Below are positions 16,387 to 24,974 of a DNA stretch of 44,859 bases, piece after piece. Position 1 is the stretch's first letter, and each line of letters opens with the position of its first letter. The notes under the pieces were generated by a model, which saw nothing but the letters and a program-made list of their open reading frames with translations, made no database searches and had not been told where the DNA came from. A program made the position numbers and the translations under genes. Source of the DNA: Salinisphaera sp. Q1T1-3 (GTDB lineage: Bacteria > Pseudomonadota > Gammaproteobacteria > Nevskiales > Salinisphaeraceae); the NCBI RefSeq assembly GCF_003602005.1, contig NZ_QZWD01000025.1, forward strand, positions 1 to 44,859, read 5' to 3'.

Positions 16387-17100
16387 GTGCATCTCATCTA
16401 CTTCGACGAAAACAAATACAGCGAAGCCAATCCGTTCTTCACGATTGGCGGCGTACTGGTACCCGAGGCGAAGGTGCTGGAGCTCGATGAAACACTGACA
16501 AAGATCCAGTCGAATTTCTTTGGCAGTAGTCATCTCACGACCCAGAACGAGTTCCACGGCAAGGAGATGTTCCATGGCAAGGGCCCGTTCAAGGGCCGCA
16601 AGCTGGCAGAACGCGTGCAGCTCTTCGATTATCTGGCCACGTTTCTCGTGGATAACGCGATCCCGATCCAATTGATCCATATCGATGTAGACCGTCATCG
16701 CCAAAAATATACGTATCCGGATCTGGAATACCGACTGGGGCTGATGCTGTTTCTGGAACGCGCCTGCGACTATCTAGATGCGGTCGACGACCTGGGGATC
16801 GCCTTCGGCGATTACGAGCAGGATGAGGTCGCCCGCTCGGTCGTGGATTTCTCCGAATACAAGACCTCGGGCAAGACACCCATGCATTACGGCCGGCCGC
16901 TGGGGCGGCTCGTCGACACGGTGTACTTCACACAGTCTCACCACAGCCGGTTTCTGCAACTGGCCGATGTGGTGGTGTACATGGCGGGGCGTTATCTCCA
17001 CCAGCCCGAGGCGCCGGAGAAATGGCACGATGCGAAGGTCTGGGAGATATGGGAAAAGATAAAGGCCAGTGCGGATCTGCGTATCCAGCACTGGCCTTGA
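16387..17100 (+). CDS. DUF3800 protein embedded in the restriction operon
   Basis: This 237-residue protein starts with GTG three bases after the hsdS stop. It opens HLIYFDEN, with Asp7-Glu8 matching the DUF3800 YxDES motif. It continues with EFHGKEMFHGKG, an Asp in HIDVDRHRQKY, FGDYEQDE, and a C-terminal QLADVVVYMAGR. DUF3800 proteins have an RNase H-like fold with acidic metal-binding residues, suggesting nuclease activity. Position between hsdS and hsdR on the same strand implies co-expression, and a role as an accessory nuclease or immunity factor is inferred. Composition matches hsdM and hsdR rather than the AT-rich end of hsdS. Confidence 0.8.
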   Translation: MHLIYFDENKYSEANPFFTIGGVLVPEAKVLELDETLTKIQSNFFGSSHLTTQNEFHGKEMFHGKGPFKGRKLAERVQLFDYLATFLVDNAIPIQLIHIDVDRHRQKYTYPDLEYRLGLMLFLERACDYLDAVDDLGIAFGDYEQDEVARSVVDFSEYKTSGKTPMHYGRPLGRLVDTVYFTQSHHSRFLQLADVVVYMAGRYLHQPEAPEKWHDAKVWEIWEKIKASADLRIQHWP

Positions 17101-17109
17101 TAATCGGAA

Positions 17110-17158
17110 CGACTAGACCGCGTGGGTTAGGCCGCTTTTGGGAACGGCCCTCTAGTCG
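17110..17158 (+). promoter_or_regulatory. Two-tier hairpin between DUF3800 and hsdR
   Basis: An outer perfect 8-bp stem CGACTAGA/TCTAGTCG (17110-17117, 17151-17158) encloses an inner 5-bp stem GGCCG/CGGCC (17130-17134, 17145-17149). The internal loop is asymmetric, 12 bases against 1. It starts 9 bases after the DUF3800 stop and lies 58 bases before hsdR. The following bases (CTCTTGAAAATATAA) are AT-rich but lack a long T-run. It could attenuate or stabilise transcript before the restriction subunit. Confidence 0.5.
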
Positions 17159-17216
17159 CTCTTGAAAATATAAGGCGCAGACGCGTCAGAATCAAGCCGA
17201 TCGATAGGGGACGGCG

Positions 17217-20200
17217 ATGCCGGCACATACCGAACACGATTTCGAAACCGCGATCGAGGCGGGGCTGATCGACCACGGCGGCTACGAAAAACGCGATCCG
17301 AGCGCCTATGACGAATCGCTGGCTCTGTTCCCCGACGATGCCATCGTCTTTATTCAGGCATCCCAGCCCAAACGTTGGGAACAGCTCCGAACCCTGTTGG
17401 CCGATAAGACCGCGGCAACCGTTCTGGATAGCCTGAGCAAGGAGCTCGCGCTCAAGGGCTCGCTGCATGTGCTGCGGCACGGCTTCAAGTGTTACGGCAA
17501 GCTGCTTCGGCTGGCCTACTTCCAGCCCAACTCGCGCATGAACCCGGAGTCGGCCGCGCGCTATCGGCAGAACCGATTGACCGTTACCCGCCAGGTCGCC
17601 TTTACATCGGCCTTGAAGCGGCCGGATGGCAAGCATCGCCGTTGCATCATCGACGTCACGCTGGCGGTGAACGGGCTGCCGGTCGTGACCGCCGAACTGA
17701 AAAATCCGCAGACCGGGCAACGCGCCACAGACGCGATCAAACAATACGAGCGCGAGCGCGATCCGCGTGATCTTTTGTTCGAATTCAAAAAGCGCGCGCT
17801 CGTGCATTTCGCCGTCGACCCGGATGAAGTCTGGATGACGACTCGGCTGAACGGCGATGAGACGTTCTTCCTGCCCTTCAACCGCGGCGTGAATCACGGT
17901 GCCGGCAACCCGCCAGTCGCGGGTAACTGGAAGACCCATTATCTATGGGATGAAGTACTCCAGGCCGACAGCCTCATGGATATTCTCCAGCGCTTCATCC
18001 ATCTGGAAGTGACCGAGAGAAAAGTCCCCAAGGACCGAGGCATACAAACGGTTCGGAAAGAAACCATGATCTTTCCCCGGTACCACCAGCTCGATGCGGT
18101 GCGCCAACTCGTGGGCCACGCACAGGCCAACGGTTCGGGCCACAACTACCTGGTGCAGCACTCGGCCGGCTCCGGCAAGTCGAACTCCATCGCCTGGCTC
18201 GCCCATCGGCTCGCGAGCCTGCACGACGCGGCCGATGCCAAGGTGTTTCATTCGGTGGTGGTGGTCACCGATCGTCGCGTGCTTGATGCACAGCTACAGG
18301 ACACGATCTACCAGTTCGAGCACAAGACTGGGGTCGTCGAAAAGATCGACGAAGACACACAACAACTCGCGCGGGCGTTGTCGCAAGGCACACCGATCGT
18401 CATCACGACGATCCAGAAATTCCCTTTCATTTCCCAGGCGATTGAAAAGCTCGACGAGAAAGGCGAAGGCCTTCAGATCGACACGACAAACAAGCGCTTT
18501 GCCGTGATCGTGGACGAGGCGCATTCCTCGCAAAGCGGCGAGACGGCCGGCGCGTTGCGCGGCATGCTGAACAAGGACGGCATCGAATCGAGCATCGCGG
18601 CGCAGTTGTCCGATGAGGAAGACGATGCGCTATCGGATGCCGCCAAAGCCAATCTGCTGCGCGATGCGGCGCAACGTAAGCGACAGCCGAATCTCAGTTT
18701 CTTTGCCTTCACGGCCACGCCCAAATTCAAGACCAAGGCGCTGTTCGATGAGCCCGGCCCCGACGGCACGCCGCCCTTCCATGAATATTCGATGCGTCAG
18801 GCGATCGAAGAGCGTTTCATCATGGATGTGCTGGCGAACTACACGACCTACAAGCGCTTCTACGGGCTGGTAAAGCAGGCCGAAGCAGACCCGGAAGTAC
18901 CGCGAAAGAAAGCGGCCAAGGCACTGGCGCGCTACATGGATCTGCATCCGGTCAATATTGACCAGATCGTCTCCGTGATCGTGGAGCATTTCCGGCTGAA
19001 CGTGATGCACGAAATTGGCGGCAAGGCACGTGCCATGGTCGTGACCGGATCGCGCCTCGCCGCCGTAAAATACAAGAAAGCGTTCGATAAGTACGTCAAA
19101 GACCACGGCTACACGGCGATACGTTCGCTGGTGGCGTTTTCCGGCACGGTTGAAGATCCCGACGACGGGGGCGCTTCGTATACCGAAGTGGCCATGAACG
19201 ATGGGTTGCCCGAACGTGAGTTACCTGAAGCATTCGAGCGCGACGATTACCGTGTCCTGCTCGTCGCCGATAAATATCAGACGGGCTTCGACCAGCCGCT
19301 GCTTCAGACGATGTATGTCGTCAAACGCCTGGCGGGCGTTCAAGCGGTGCAAACACTATCTCGACTCAATCGGATGGCATCGGGCAAGGCGCGTACCTTC
19401 GTCCTGGATTTCGTCAACGACGAAGCGGATATCTACCAAGCGTTCAAGCCCTATTACGAAACGACGCCGGTCGAAGAAAACGCCGACCCGCAGCGGCTCA
19501 ACGAGCTACAGCACGAGTTAATACAGCAGGCTGTTTTTTCCCCCGATGATGTCATGGCTTTTGCGGCCATCTGGTACCAACCCAAACGCGAACACAGCGG
19601 GCGGGAGCATCGGGAAATGGCGGGCATCCTGGATAACGTCGTCGCACGCTTCGGCGCACTGGACGAAGAAGAGCAGTCGCGATTTCGCGGTCAGCTTACG
19701 GCGTTTCGCAATCTCTACTCGTTCCTTTCCCAGATCATTCCTTACCAGGACAGCGAACTGGAAAAGCTCTACACGTTCGTACGGCATGTGTTGACGAAGC
19801 TGCCGCGCCCGGACGATGACACGCCTGTCACGCTGGAAGGCGATGTGGCTCTGCGCTACTACCGTATGCAGCAGATGACCGATGGTTCCATCGGCCTCAA
19901 AGAAGGCGAGGCCTATCCGCTGAAGGGGCCGACCGACGTGGGTACCGCGGGCGTCAAGGACGAGGCCGTTCCATTATCGACGCTCGTCGAACGACTCAAC
20001 GAACGGTTTGGAACCGACTTCACGGAAGCCGACCAATATTTCTTCGACCAGATTCGTGCCTCGGCCGAACAGGATGAAAAGATCAGCGAAGCCGCAAAAG
20101 CCAATACGTTTCCGAATTTCAAGTCTTATCTCACCCGGGTCATGGATGAGCTTTTCATACAGCGAATGGAAGGTAATGAAGAAATCTTTTCTCGCGTCAT

Positions 20201-20282
20201 GAGCGATCCGGACTTCCGGTCGACGGCACAGGAGCATCTGGCCGCTGAAATCTTCAAACGCGTGCGCCACGGCTACGACTAA
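17217..20282 (+). CDS. hsdR: Type I restriction endonuclease subunit HsdR
   Basis: This 1021-residue motor and nuclease subunit is complete. The N-terminal nuclease has Asp146 and Glu160-Leu-Lys162 of the PD-(D/E)xK site. The Snf2-like motor has Walker A GSGKS (318-322), DEAH (433-436), FFAFTATPKF, and the C-terminal helicase part DKYQTGFDQP and LSRLNRMASGK. It pumps unmethylated DNA and cuts at a distance. AGGGGAC precedes the ATG at 17217. With hsdM and hsdS intact, the system looks functional. Confidence 0.96.
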   Translation: MPAHTEHDFETAIEAGLIDHGGYEKRDPSAYDESLALFPDDAIVFIQASQPKRWEQLRTLLADKTAATVLDSLSKELALKGSLHVLRHGFKCYGKLLRLAYFQPNSRMNPESAARYRQNRLTVTRQVAFTSALKRPDGKHRRCIIDVTLAVNGLPVVTAELKNPQTGQRATDAIKQYERERDPRDLLFEFKKRALVHFAVDPDEVWMTTRLNGDETFFLPFNRGVNHGAGNPPVAGNWKTHYLWDEVLQADSLMDILQRFIHLEVTERKVPKDRGIQTVRKETMIFPRYHQLDAVRQLVGHAQANGSGHNYLVQHSAGSGKSNSIAWLAHRLASLHDAADAKVFHSVVVVTDRRVLDAQLQDTIYQFEHKTGVVEKIDEDTQQLARALSQGTPIVITTIQKFPFISQAIEKLDEKGEGLQIDTTNKRFAVIVDEAHSSQSGETAGALRGMLNKDGIESSIAAQLSDEEDDALSDAAKANLLRDAAQRKRQPNLSFFAFTATPKFKTKALFDEPGPDGTPPFHEYSMRQAIEERFIMDVLANYTTYKRFYGLVKQAEADPEVPRKKAAKALARYMDLHPVNIDQIVSVIVEHFRLNVMHEIGGKARAMVVTGSRLAAVKYKKAFDKYVKDHGYTAIRSLVAFSGTVEDPDDGGASYTEVAMNDGLPERELPEAFERDDYRVLLVADKYQTGFDQPLLQTMYVVKRLAGVQAVQTLSRLNRMASGKARTFVLDFVNDEADIYQAFKPYYETTPVEENADPQRLNELQHELIQQAVFSPDDVMAFAAIWYQPKREHSGREHREMAGILDNVVARFGALDEEEQSRFRGQLTAFRNLYSFLSQIIPYQDSELEKLYTFVRHVLTKLPRPDDDTPVTLEGDVALRYYRMQQMTDGSIGLKEGEAYPLKGPTDVGTAGVKDEAVPLSTLVERLNERFGTDFTEADQYFFDQIRASAEQDEKISEAAKANTFPNFKSYLTRVMDELFIQRMEGNEEIFSRVMSDPDFRSTAQEHLAAEIFKRVRHGYD

Positions 20283-20408
20283 TGGCGCTGACGTCACCGG
20301 TTTCCGCTGTTTTACTTTGTCAGCAGGCTCAAGCTGGCCTCTGGCACAAGCGGTTCGAGACCTCGCCTCGCCTGCTGAGAATGAGCCGACTCCGCTCTCT
20401 TTCAACGA

Positions 20409-20439
20409 CCCGAGCCGCTGATGGGCTCTCGGAGTTTTT
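20409..20439 (+). terminator. Intrinsic terminator downstream of hsdR
   Basis: CCCGAGCC and GGGCTCTCGG can pair as an imperfect stem with one bulge, followed by AGTTTTTC. It sits about 125 bases after the hsdR stop and directly before the next gene, so the NucS-like gene may depend on read-through or another promoter. The 20283-20408 stretch shows nothing else. Confidence 0.5.
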
Positions 20440-20443
20440 CTGA

Positions 20444-21577
20444 ATGCCAGTCCGAAATACGATCTGGAAAGTCGGCGCACAGCCGCAGCTATTGAAGGAA
20501 ACCCGTCTGCCCAGCGAACAGACGCTGGAACAGATGATCGTCGCCGAGCCGGGCATTCTGTCGGACGAGTGGATGCTGATCGGCCGGCAAGTCTCCACCG
20601 GCCATGGCGGGTATATCGACTTGCTGGCGATTGCGCCGGACGGCGGGCTGGTGGTGGTCGAGCTCAAGCGCGACCGCACACCGCGCGAAGTCGTCGCCCA
20701 GGCGCTGGATTATGCGAGCTGGGTCGGCGCGCTCGAAACCGCCGAGATCGCCGATATCTATGGCCGCTTCGACCCGGAAGGGACATTGGCCTCGGATTTC
20801 CGGGCCCGCTTCAACCAACCGCTGGATGAAGACACGCTCAACGACAATCACCAGATCGTGATCGTCGCGGCCTCGCTCGACCCGAGTACCGAGCGGATCG
20901 TCAATTATCTGAACAGCCGCGACGTGCCGATCAACGTGGTGTTCTTTCAGGTCTTCGAAACCGACGACACGCAGCTACTGAGCCGTACCTGGCTGATCGA
21001 TCCGGGCGAAACACAGCTCAATGCCGCCGCCAGCGGCCGGACAGAACACGAACCGTGGAATGGCGAGGTCTATGTGTCCTTCGGCCACGACGATACACGC
21101 GACTGGGGCGAAGCCCGCCAGCATGGCTTTGTCTGCGCCGGCGGCGGCAGCTGGTACAGCAATACCTTGAACGCACTGGAAGCTGGCGCTCGGATCTGGG
21201 CCAAGATTCCCGGCACGGGCTTTGTGGGCGTGGGCCGCGTCAGCGGGCCGCGCGTCGCTGCCGCGGACTTTGAGCTACAGGACGCGAACGGCGAATGGCA
21301 GCCGGCCATGGATGTGCTGGAGCACGGTCACTACCACCACGAATACATCGACGACCCGGACCGCTGCGAATACTTCGTGCCTGTCGCGTGGCTAGAAACC
21401 GTACCCGTCGAAAAGGCGTTTAACGAGGTAGGCCTTTTCGGTAATCAGAACACGGTCTGCAAACCCACCGCGCCCAAATGGCGCGCCACCGTCGAGCGTT
21501 TGAAGAAAGCGTTTCCGCAATTCGACGATGAAGGCGCTGGCTCTCCCAACCGCCAGACGGCTCGATCCTCGCCTTGA
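20444..21577 (+). CDS. NucS-like (DUF91) PD-(D/E)xK nuclease
   Basis: This 377-residue protein has an N-terminal nuclease domain: Asp59 in GYIDLLAI, then VVVELKRDRTPREVVAQALDYASWV with Glu73, Lys75 and Gln86. That is the PD-(D/E)xK pattern of endonuclease NucS and DUF91 proteins. Archaeal and actinobacterial NucS cuts mismatched or branched DNA. This one lacks the archaeal N-terminal PCNA-binding architecture and has its own C-terminal region (about 200-350). It lies behind hsdR in the same direction, so a DNA-cleaving role in defence is inferred. Confidence 0.75.
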   Translation: MPVRNTIWKVGAQPQLLKETRLPSEQTLEQMIVAEPGILSDEWMLIGRQVSTGHGGYIDLLAIAPDGGLVVVELKRDRTPREVVAQALDYASWVGALETAEIADIYGRFDPEGTLASDFRARFNQPLDEDTLNDNHQIVIVAASLDPSTERIVNYLNSRDVPINVVFFQVFETDDTQLLSRTWLIDPGETQLNAAASGRTEHEPWNGEVYVSFGHDDTRDWGEARQHGFVCAGGGSWYSNTLNALEAGARIWAKIPGTGFVGVGRVSGPRVAAADFELQDANGEWQPAMDVLEHGHYHHEYIDDPDRCEYFVPVAWLETVPVEKAFNEVGLFGNQNTVCKPTAPKWRATVERLKKAFPQFDDEGAGSPNRQTARSSP

Positions 21578-21602
21578 TATTTTCACCCCAAGGGTGAATA
21601 AT
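21574..21602 (+). promoter_or_regulatory. Promoter of the higB-higA-vapC cluster with operator
   Basis: TTGATA (21574-21579) and AATAAT (21597-21602) are 5/6 matches to -35 and -10 boxes, separated by exactly 17 bp. Between them lies TTCACCC-CAA-GGGTGAA (21582-21598), a perfect 7-bp inverted repeat overlapping the -10 box. The higB ATG follows 52 bp later with TAGGGA as ribosome site. HigA antitoxins autorepress through such operators. Confidence 0.72.
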
Positions 21603-21654
21603 TATAGGGCGCCTGTGACGGACGGGTGCCCTCCCATCCGCATTAGGGATTGCC

Positions 21655-21957
21655 ATGGAGATACGGTTCAGAACGAACCAGCTCCAGAAATGCTACGAGC
21701 GGCATCAGACCGCGGTTCGTAAATTCGGCGACGCGGTGGCCCGCCGTTATGTCCTTCGCATCAACACCATCAAGAGCGCTCGCGATATCGACGAGCTGAT
21801 CGCGCTTCCGGGGTTGCGATGTCACCCACTGAAAGGCGACCGAAGCGGCCAATACGCGGTCAAACTGACCGGCTTCTATCGATTGATTTTCACGCTCGAA
21901 GGCGACTCGCTCACGATCGTTCGCATCGAGGAGGTCAGCAAGCACTATGGCGACTGA
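21655..21957 (+). CDS. higB: HigB toxin (RelE superfamily)
   Basis: This 100-residue protein opens MEIRFRTNQLQKCYERH and ends LTGFYRLIFTLEGDSLTIVRIEEVSKHYGD, typical of the HigB killer proteins. These are ribosome-dependent mRNA nucleases. Toxin before antitoxin is the standard HigBA order. Its end overlaps higA by 11 bases, so the antitoxin is coupled to it. Confidence 0.93.
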   Translation: MEIRFRTNQLQKCYERHQTAVRKFGDAVARRYVLRINTIKSARDIDELIALPGLRCHPLKGDRSGQYAVKLTGFYRLIFTLEGDSLTIVRIEEVSKHYGD

Positions 21958-23152
21958 AACCGACATTCGATCCGATCTTGCGATCGCGCCGGGTGAATAC
22001 CTCCAGGAAGTGCTGGCGGACGCCGGCCTGAGCCAGAAGGATCTGGCGCAGCGCACTGGCCGCCCTGCACAGGCGATCAACGAAATCATCAAGGGCGTCA
22101 AGGCCATCACACCGGATACAGCGATCCAGCTGGAAACGGTGTTGGGCGTTCCGGCGCATATCTGGACCGGTCTTGAGAGCGAGTATCGGCTTGCGCTCGC
22201 GCGCCAGGAAGAGGCGCGCGCGCTTGCCGAGGAGCGCCCGTTGATGCGTAAATTTCCGTTCAAGGAAATGGCAGACATCGGGTGGGTGGCGTATACGCAA
22301 AAGCGTGACGAACGCATTCGAGAGCTGCGGCGATTTTTTGGCGTGTCCTCGTTGATGAACGTCGAAAACGTGGGTGCTTACGCGCCAGCCTTTCGCCATG
22401 CCGAGCATCGTTCGCCTTCTCAGTTGGCGGTCGCCGCATGGATCAAAGGCGGGGAGCACGATGCGAAACGAATCGAAACGGCAGCCTTCGATCGGAAAAA
22501 ACTCGAAGCTCGGGTGAGCACCATCCGCGCGCTTGTGACTAATCGAGACGCGGTCGATGCCATTGCGCGATTGCGCGCCGTCCTTGCCGAGTGCGGCGTT
22601 GCTCTCGTGCTACGGCCCCATCTGACAAAAACCTATCTGACCGGCGCGACGTTCTGGATGAAATCGCAGAACAAGGCCGTGCTCATGATGAGTCTTCGAG
22701 GTAAATGGGCGGATATTTTCTGGTTCACGCTATTTCACGAGCTTTGCCATATTCTCAAGCACGAGAAACGACAGACGTTCGTGGATTTCGAAGGCGTAAG
22801 CACCCCGGGCATCACAGAACAGGAAGACGAAGCTGACGCGTATGCCCAGGAGGCGCTGATACCATCAGCCTACTGGCACGCGTTCGTTTCCGACCAAGAT
22901 TTTTCGGCAAGAGCCATCGCCAAATTCGCGGCGCGAGTCGATACGGCGCCCGGCATCGTCACCGGACGCCTTCGCCGCGAGGAATTCATCGCGCCCAACC
23001 GACACGATTTCCGAGATCGGCTGGATTGGTCGGCCATTGCGCCAAGTGGCCTGGGCACGCGAATCACCCAGCGATTCGACGGCGTTGGCGCAACCGATCT
23101 CGAAACGCCCAACCGCGCCGAGCAACCTCGTATCGTCGATTTCGACGGATGA
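21947..23152 (+). CDS. higA: HigA antitoxin fused to an ImmA/IrrE (M78) metallopeptidase
   Basis: This 401-residue protein combines two activities. Residues 13-72 are an XRE/HigA helix-turn-helix (LSQKDLAQRTGRPAQAINEI). Residues 180-320 are an M78 peptidase with HELCH at 264-268 and Glu295 in EDEADAYA as third zinc ligand, so the active site looks intact. Ordinary HigA is only about 100 residues. M78 peptidases such as ImmA cut repressors in response to stress, which suggests that this antitoxin could inactivate itself or a partner. Its stop overlaps the start of the PIN toxin gene by 4 bases (ATGA). Confidence 0.9.
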   Translation: MATETDIRSDLAIAPGEYLQEVLADAGLSQKDLAQRTGRPAQAINEIIKGVKAITPDTAIQLETVLGVPAHIWTGLESEYRLALARQEEARALAEERPLMRKFPFKEMADIGWVAYTQKRDERIRELRRFFGVSSLMNVENVGAYAPAFRHAEHRSPSQLAVAAWIKGGEHDAKRIETAAFDRKKLEARVSTIRALVTNRDAVDAIARLRAVLAECGVALVLRPHLTKTYLTGATFWMKSQNKAVLMMSLRGKWADIFWFTLFHELCHILKHEKRQTFVDFEGVSTPGITEQEDEADAYAQEALIPSAYWHAFVSDQDFSARAIAKFAARVDTAPGIVTGRLRREEFIAPNRHDFRDRLDWSAIAPSGLGTRITQRFDGVGATDLETPNRAEQPRIVDFDG

Positions 23153-23580
23153 TCGTTCTCGACACGAATGTGCTCTCGGAATTGATGCGCCCCGCGCCGA
23201 ATCCCCAAGTCGTCGATTGGCTAGACAAAAGCAGTACGAACACGGCCGTTGCCGTGACGGCTATTACCGTCGCGGAGATACTTTACGGCGTCGAACGCTT
23301 GCCCGAGGGCCAACGCAAAACGAAGCTCGCACAGCACGCCGCGGCAATGTTCGATGAAGATTTCGCCGGCCGTATTCTGACATTCGACGGCCAAGCCGCC
23401 ACGATCTATGCTGAACGCGTGGCTGCATGCGAGACCGCCGGCTCGCCGTGTTCCATGGCCGATGCGCAGATCGGTGCTATCTGCTTGCGCGCGAGCGCAA
23501 CGTTAGCGACACGCCACACCCGTGACTTCGAGGCGCTGGGCGTGATGCTCATCGATCCTTGGACCGAAAACAATCGGTAG
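23149..23580 (+). CDS. vapC: VapC-type PIN-domain toxin without a VapB partner
   Basis: This 143-residue protein begins MIVLDTNVLSELMRP (Asp5) and has Glu in TVAEILYG, Asp in SMADAQIGAIC and TRHTRDFE. These are the four acidic positions of the PIN ribonuclease site. VapC toxins normally follow a small VapB, Phd or FitA antitoxin gene. Here the only upstream partner is HigA-M78, whose stop codon overlaps this start. I see no small antitoxin frame in the gap after it (23581-23644). It may be controlled by HigA, be an orphan, or have acquired an unusual partner. Confidence 0.9.
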   Translation: MIVLDTNVLSELMRPAPNPQVVDWLDKSSTNTAVAVTAITVAEILYGVERLPEGQRKTKLAQHAAAMFDEDFAGRILTFDGQAATIYAERVAACETAGSPCSMADAQIGAICLRASATLATRHTRDFEALGVMLIDPWTENNR

Positions 23581-23644
23581 CGCGCACCCGCGTCTTCATT
23601 TACCAGCTAGATATCAGAAAACGGAGCCGCAGCAACCGCTCCAA

Positions 23645-24766
23645 CTAGACTCGCACTCTTTCCATCAACGGCTCGAACCGATACACAGCGGATCGCCGAC
23701 CGGAGGCTTCGCGGACCGTCTGCAGCAACCCTTCTTGCAAAAGAAGCCGTGTAAAGCGGCCGGCTGTTGCCGGCGCGATGCCTGCTTCGCGGGTAAAACG
23801 ACTGTTACTGAAAACTGGATACGTGAATAGATAATCGAGCGCGGCCACCGAGTGCCTCGAGCCCAGCAGTTCGGCGAAGCGGACTTTCATGTGTTCATAG
23901 AAGGCTCGGATGGAATCCGCCACCTCGAGATTGCGCCTGGCCTGCTCGGCGACGGCCTGAAAGAAGAACTGGCACCAACCCGCCCAGTCGTTATTGGCCG
24001 AAATAGCGCGCAGGCGAGCGATGTATTCGTCTTTATGATCCTCGAAATAGCGGCTGACATAGAAGTGGGGCGCTGAAATAGCCCCGCCTTGCCAGAGCAT
24101 CAACGTAATGAGCATCCGACCGACACGACCATTGCCATCCTCGAAAGGGTGCAGTGCTTCGAATTCAGCGTGCGCGAGTGCAGTACGCAGCAGTATCGCC
24201 ATCTGCGGATCGTGGATTAGCGCGAACAGAGCCTCCATACCACCGGAAAGCTGCTCAGGCGCAATGGGCACAAAACTGACCTCGCTACTGCCGTGCGCGC
24301 CAACATAGTTCTGCTCGGTTTTGTAATGTCCTGGCGACTTGCTCGCTCCGCGGCCGAATGAAAGGAGCTGCTGATGGATACTTCGGAGCAACGATTCCGA
24401 TAATGGCCGCCCTTCGTCGAGCTGCTCTTGCGCGGCGTTAAGCGCACGCCGATAGAGCGCGGTTTCTATCGCGTCCCAGCGAAACTCGGTCGAGGCATCC
24501 CCCTCGTCCGCATACTCAGCTTCGAGCTGAAGAATCTCGTCCATCGTGCTGATGGTGCCTTCCATACGCGAGGACACCACCGCCTCCTGGCTTCGCAATG
24601 GCGCCAGAAAAACTTCGCTGTTATGCAGGCCCTGGAGCATCTGATCGTAACGAGCCAAGGCTTCGGTTGCCGACAGCAGATTCGGCAGTAATTGCCCGTA
24701 GTCCAAGACATCGGGCGGAAATTGCGCGTAGTGATAGCGAACGGCTTTGCTGAGATCGAGGTCCAT
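23645..24766 (-). CDS. Fic-domain protein with C-terminal winged helix (Fic 2)
   Basis: This 373-residue protein has Fic motif HPFEDGNGRVGR (206-217) and an N-terminal inhibitory helix S-S-R-M-E-G (65-70), so again class II. The C-terminal 70 residues look like a winged helix (FTREAGIAPATAGRFTRLLLQEG). It belongs to a different subfamily from Fic 1: the N-terminal domains and the Fic-motif residues differ. It converges on vapC with a 64-bp gap. Target proteins are unknown. Confidence 0.93.
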   Translation of the reverse strand: MDLDLSKAVRYHYAQFPPDVLDYGQLLPNLLSATEALARYDQMLQGLHNSEVFLAPLRSQEAVVSSRMEGTISTMDEILQLEAEYADEGDASTEFRWDAIETALYRRALNAAQEQLDEGRPLSESLLRSIHQQLLSFGRGASKSPGHYKTEQNYVGAHGSSEVSFVPIAPEQLSGGMEALFALIHDPQMAILLRTALAHAEFEALHPFEDGNGRVGRMLITLMLWQGGAISAPHFYVSRYFEDHKDEYIARLRAISANNDWAGWCQFFFQAVAEQARRNLEVADSIRAFYEHMKVRFAELLGSRHSVAALDYLFTYPVFSNSRFTREAGIAPATAGRFTRLLLQEGLLQTVREASGRRSAVYRFEPLMERVRV

Positions 24767-24800
24767 CTAGGTCGACGTGGCTCCGAAATACTTGCCGATC

Positions 24801-24830
24801 ATTATAGGCTCATTCTGATCAACAAAAGAA
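24801..24830 (-). promoter_or_regulatory. Promoter of fic2
   Basis: On the minus strand a perfect TATAAT lies at 24806-24801, about 35 bases before the ATG. The -35 region (TTCTTT, 24830-24825, 18 bp away) is weak. The palindrome TGATCA (24816-24821) sits in the spacer, and TGATCAA recurs at 24957-24963 and 24981-24987, so these may be operator sites for the Fic 2 winged helix. Confidence 0.5.
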
Positions 24831-24948
24831 TTTGGCGATCATATTTGAGCAACAACAGGCATTGTTAATCACAACTGGGGACTAGAGAACGACAAGAAAT
24901 GTTATGCGTCACCAGTGAGCGACAACGGGGTTCGCTAATCAAAATCAA

Positions 24949-24974
24949 GGGGGAATTGATCAATAAATCCCCCC
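24949..24974 (-). terminator. Hairpin, possible glpD terminator
   Basis: GGGGGA (24949-24954) pairs with TCCCCC (24968-24973) around a loop that itself contains ATTGATCAAT. Read on the minus strand it lies about 105 bases after the glpD stop and is followed by TTGATTTTG, a loose T-rich tract. Termination of glpD is plausible but not strong. Confidence 0.4.
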
